Shown here in pieces: positions 61,645-64,000 of a stretch of 64,000 bases of DNA. The stretch is from Smaragdicoccus niigatensis DSM 44881 = NBRC 103563 (lineage in GTDB: Bacteria; Actinomycetota; Actinomycetes; Mycobacteriales; Mycobacteriaceae), in assembly GCF_000380645.1 (NCBI RefSeq), contig NZ_AQXZ01000014.1:1-64000 (forward strand), read 5' to 3'. The position numbers and the translations under genes are program-made. The stretch's first letter is position 1, and every line of letters begins with the position of its first letter. The notes under the pieces were generated by a model, which worked only from the letters and a program-made list of their open reading frames with translations, was not told the DNA's origin and ran no database searches.

Positions 61645-63386
61645 CTTTCCGCCCTCTTATCGCGCATCTCGCGCGCCTTCACGACGACCTTGTCAGCCAC
61701 GGTCTTTGCCCGCGACTTCGCGCGCTCGGACCGCGGGATGTACTCCGCGGCGGCCTTCGCGTTGTCGATGATCGCCGACATCGACAACAGCCGGATGCCC
61801 GTACGGGCCGAAACCTCGATGCTTTCGAGAAGCGAGCGATCGGCGTCATCCCACCACACCGGCTCGGTTGCCTTCTTGATGAAGTCGATCTCGGGCTCGA
61901 TCGAAGCGCGGCCCCAGCCGATCGCGCGATCGATTCCGGCCGGCGAGGCCGCCACCGACAACGGCGACAGAGTCGGCTTGAACTGCACGATGCTGTCCGC
62001 GTAAGGAGCGTTGCGGAGCATCTGGATCTGGAGCGCCTGGGTGACCGGCTGCAGCCATAGGTGCTTGGGGTCCCATTGCGGATGGAAACAGTCCCATCCC
62101 AGGTAGAGCGCGTTCCGGGTGCCCAGTCGACCGTCTTGGATGCGCTTCCAGGCGAGTTCGACGGGGACGTTGCTCGCGGCTCCGCCGTCGACCAGTGCGG
62201 CGACGTCCTTCTCCGCCATCAACTCATCGAGCAGCGGCCACATCCGCGGATCGTCGGACTCGTGGTGCAGCACCCCCGGAATCGACGACGAGAAGCTGGC
62301 CGCATCGACGACGTTGAACTGCTTGGTCAGGTCATCGCCACCGATGACGATGGGCTTCACCACCCGGGTGTCGATGAACGCGGCCACCTGCCACAACGCC
62401 GCAATCAACGCGGGGTTCTTGTTTCCGCGCTTGGGCAGCGCCCGCAAGGCCAAGTTCGTGAGCTCAGACGGCCGGAACCGACCCGGCAAGCGATCGAACG
62501 ACTGCTTCCGTACCCCTGCGACGACCGTTTCGTACGGGATCGCCAGATCCTGCATCTGCAAGCTCGAGCCGTCCTCACGAACGAACATGTCGTGCGCGAA
62601 ACGGTTGAAGTACAGGGCAACCACACCGTTCAGACCGTGCCGCCGATTCAGTCGAGCCGGACCGAGGATCTGCCGGTAGGTGACTGTCTTGGCCCAGTCA
62701 AAGTAATCCTTAATCGGAATCGGCAGTTCCCGAGCGACGACACTGCCGATGATCGCGCCCATGGAGTTCGCCATCATGAAGTCCGGCTTGATGCCCTCGT
62801 CATGGAGGCGCTCGATGCCGCCGAGGTAGACGTAGCCCGCACCGCCACCGCCACCGAGGGTGTACACGAGTGCCTTGTAACCGACTTCGGCATCGAGTTC
62901 GGCACGTGAGAAGTCGTTCGAATGGACTTCGAGAACTCGGTTGCGGGTCGCCTCGAGCTCGCCCTCGAGATCATGCAGCGCAGCCTTCGCGCCGACCAGA
63001 CGGTCGAGGGCTTTGTTCTCCTTACGAAGTGGTCGATACAAGGCGTCGATCGCCTTGGCGCGGAACTCCTCGATGAGCTCACCGACCACGATGTCGGCGC
63101 GGCCGGGGCGCAATTCCGGACCCGCGGCGCCGGGTGCGAAGGCGTGCAGGCGAGCGAAGGTCAGGAGATACCGGAGACGGCGAAACTCCTCTTCCGACAA
63201 CACATCCGGGTGCTCGAGCTGGGCGCGGACAAGCGCGCTTTCCATGTGCTGCAGCAGCAGAACCGCGTTTGAGTCGACGTCCGGAGCGGGCTCGATCCCG
63301 GCGATTTCCTCGATCCGCCCGACCACCTCCCCAACCGCTGCATTCTGGAGTCCAATGAGGGAATCGGTCAGCCGCCGCTTAGCCAT
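61641..63386 (-). CDS. Patatin-like phospholipase-family protein
   Basis: 581 residues from ATG 63386; the frame upstream is not used. An N-terminal helical region (1-190) precedes the patatin domain: oxyanion loop GGGGGAGYVYLGG, nucleophile in MMANSMGAIIG (ANSMG in place of GxSxG), and the catalytic Asp in ALVDGGAASNVP. A charged Lys/Arg-rich C-terminal tail follows. Patatins are acyl hydrolases; the long form with an N-terminal extension is known in mycobacteria, with unknown lipids as substrate. It shares the 4-bp CTAG with the convergent GDT1 gene. Confidence 0.88.
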   Translation of the reverse strand: MAKRRLTDSLIGLQNAAVGEVVGRIEEIAGIEPAPDVDSNAVLLLQHMESALVRAQLEHPDVLSEEEFRRLRYLLTFARLHAFAPGAAGPELRPGRADIVVGELIEEFRAKAIDALYRPLRKENKALDRLVGAKAALHDLEGELEATRNRVLEVHSNDFSRAELDAEVGYKALVYTLGGGGGAGYVYLGGIERLHDEGIKPDFMMANSMGAIIGSVVARELPIPIKDYFDWAKTVTYRQILGPARLNRRHGLNGVVALYFNRFAHDMFVREDGSSLQMQDLAIPYETVVAGVRKQSFDRLPGRFRPSELTNLALRALPKRGNKNPALIAALWQVAAFIDTRVVKPIVIGGDDLTKQFNVVDAASFSSSIPGVLHHESDDPRMWPLLDELMAEKDVAALVDGGAASNVPVELAWKRIQDGRLGTRNALYLGWDCFHPQWDPKHLWLQPVTQALQIQMLRNAPYADSIVQFKPTLSPLSVAASPAGIDRAIGWGRASIEPEIDFIKKATEPVWWDDADRSLLESIEVSARTGIRLLSMSAIIDNAKAAAEYIPRSERAKSRAKTVADKVVVKAREMRDKRAES

Positions 63387-63491
63387 GTGTTCATCTTGAA
63401 CTGTCGTCCCGCTACGGTGGGCAAGTATTGGTGCACCTGACAAATAAGTGCGCCGAACACACGAGTACCACTCGCTCACAAGGAGAACCAC

Positions 63492-64000
63492 GTGCAAATC
63501 ACTGGAGCAGCAGCGGTCGTCACCGGCGCCGCATCCGGCCTCGGTGCCGCCACCGCGAAGGCCCTCGTCGACGCTGGAGCCGAGGTCTACGGCCTCGACC
63601 TGCAGGCGTCGATCGACAAGGCCGGCAGTGCACCGGAGGGGGTCACCCTCATCGCCGGTGACGTCACCAGCGACGCCGACGTCAAGGCCGCGATCGCCCG
63701 GATCGCCGAGAACGGCGCACCGCTGCGCGTCGCCATCAACTGTGCCGGTGTCGGCTGGGCGTCACGCATCCTGTCGAAGAAGGGGCCGCACGACCTCGAG
63801 CTGTTCCGCACGGTCATCACCGTCAACCTGCTCGGCACATTCAACGTCATGCGCCTGGCCGCCGAGGCCATGGCTGCCACGGAGCCGGTCGACCAGTACG
63901 GCCAGCGCGGCGTCATCATCAACACCGCGTCGGTTGCGGCGTTCGAGGGCCAGATCGGCCAGATCGCGTACTCAGCTTCCAAGGGCGGCGTGCACGGCAT
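63492..64000 (+). CDS. Short-chain dehydrogenase (3-hydroxyacyl-CoA DH type), partial
   Basis: Starts at GTG 63492, seven nt after AAGGAG, and runs off the right edge after 169 codons. The NAD-binding motif is TGAASGLG; NCAGVG and NTASVAAFEGQIGQIAY then SASKGG (Tyr and Lys of the active site) follow. The long loop with ASRILSKKGPHDLELF is typical of HSD17B10-like 3-hydroxyacyl-CoA dehydrogenases, which act in beta-oxidation. It is divergent from the patatin gene. Confidence 0.9.
   Translation, partial: MQITGAAAVVTGAASGLGAATAKALVDAGAEVYGLDLQASIDKAGSAPEGVTLIAGDVTSDADVKAAIARIAENGAPLRVAINCAGVGWASRILSKKGPHDLELFRTVITVNLLGTFNVMRLAAEAMAATEPVDQYGQRGVIINTASVAAFEGQIGQIAYSASKGGVHG

Overview
The window is high-GC actinobacterial chromosome from a mycolic-acid-making member of the Mycobacteriales (the Gordonia, Williamsia, Nocardia, Mycobacterium group; the genus cannot be fixed from the sequence alone). 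The evidence is a complete mycolate-condensation and arabinogalactan-assembly locus: accD4-pks13-fadD32, a cutinase-like esterase, two antigen-85-type mycolyltransferases, aftB, ubiA (DPPR synthase), a PAP2 phosphatase, glfT2 and glf. From memory of M. tuberculosis, gene order follows Rv3799c to about Rv3846 over most of the window, with local insertions and one relocation (the ArsA/Get3-like ATPase pair).

Layout. 1-5.0 kb is accessory: two paralogous small exported proteins that share a duplicated upstream module, a GGDEF-EAL protein between them, and a secreted Gly-rich protein that resembles PGRS regions. 5.0-25.2 kb is the cell-wall core, all on the minus strand and mostly with coupled stops and starts. 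25.3-33.6 kb holds an isoprenylcysteine-methyltransferase-like protein, a MerR/TipAS regulator, a SpoIID/LytB protein, an LGFP-bearing amidase, a HAD phosphatase, an Ala-rich helical protein, a deaminase and an acyltransferase. 33.6-35.7 kb holds a Pro-rich repeat surface protein behind an unusual leader, consisting of a short ORF with a good ribosome site followed directly by a foldable RNA. 35.7-43.0 kb carries a transporter, metallopeptidases, serS, a septum-formation-type protein, a phosphatase, pheA and a DUF5808/HTH divergent pair. 43.0-48.1 kb carries a DUF5666-like protein, a family 39 glycosyltransferase and two hydrolases. 48.2-51.9 kb is an iron-linked block: an IdeR/DtxR-type box, a DUF2470 protein, a CPBP protease, an LCP protein and ferritin. 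51.9-57.3 kb has DUF5926, glpQ1, DUF4328, rhodanese, a cluster of DnaA boxes and the two ArsA-like ATPases. 57.8-64 kb has msrA, sodA, membrane and unknown proteins, a GDT1-type transporter, a patatin-like protein and the start of an SDR gene that runs off the edge.

How the genes fit together: AccD4 supplies the carboxylated acyl-CoA, FadD32 activates the meromycolate, Pks13 condenses them, and the Ag85 enzymes move the product to trehalose and arabinogalactan. Glf, GlfT2, the PAP2 protein, UbiA and AftB build that arabinogalactan. Secreted LGFP proteins and the LCP protein probably act at the same envelope. Many starts were moved downstream of the longest ORF because of Shine-Dalgarno sequences, stop/start overlaps, or a -10 hexamer 6-8 nt before the start that suggests leaderless transcription. 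No tRNA, rRNA, IS element or CRISPR array was found.
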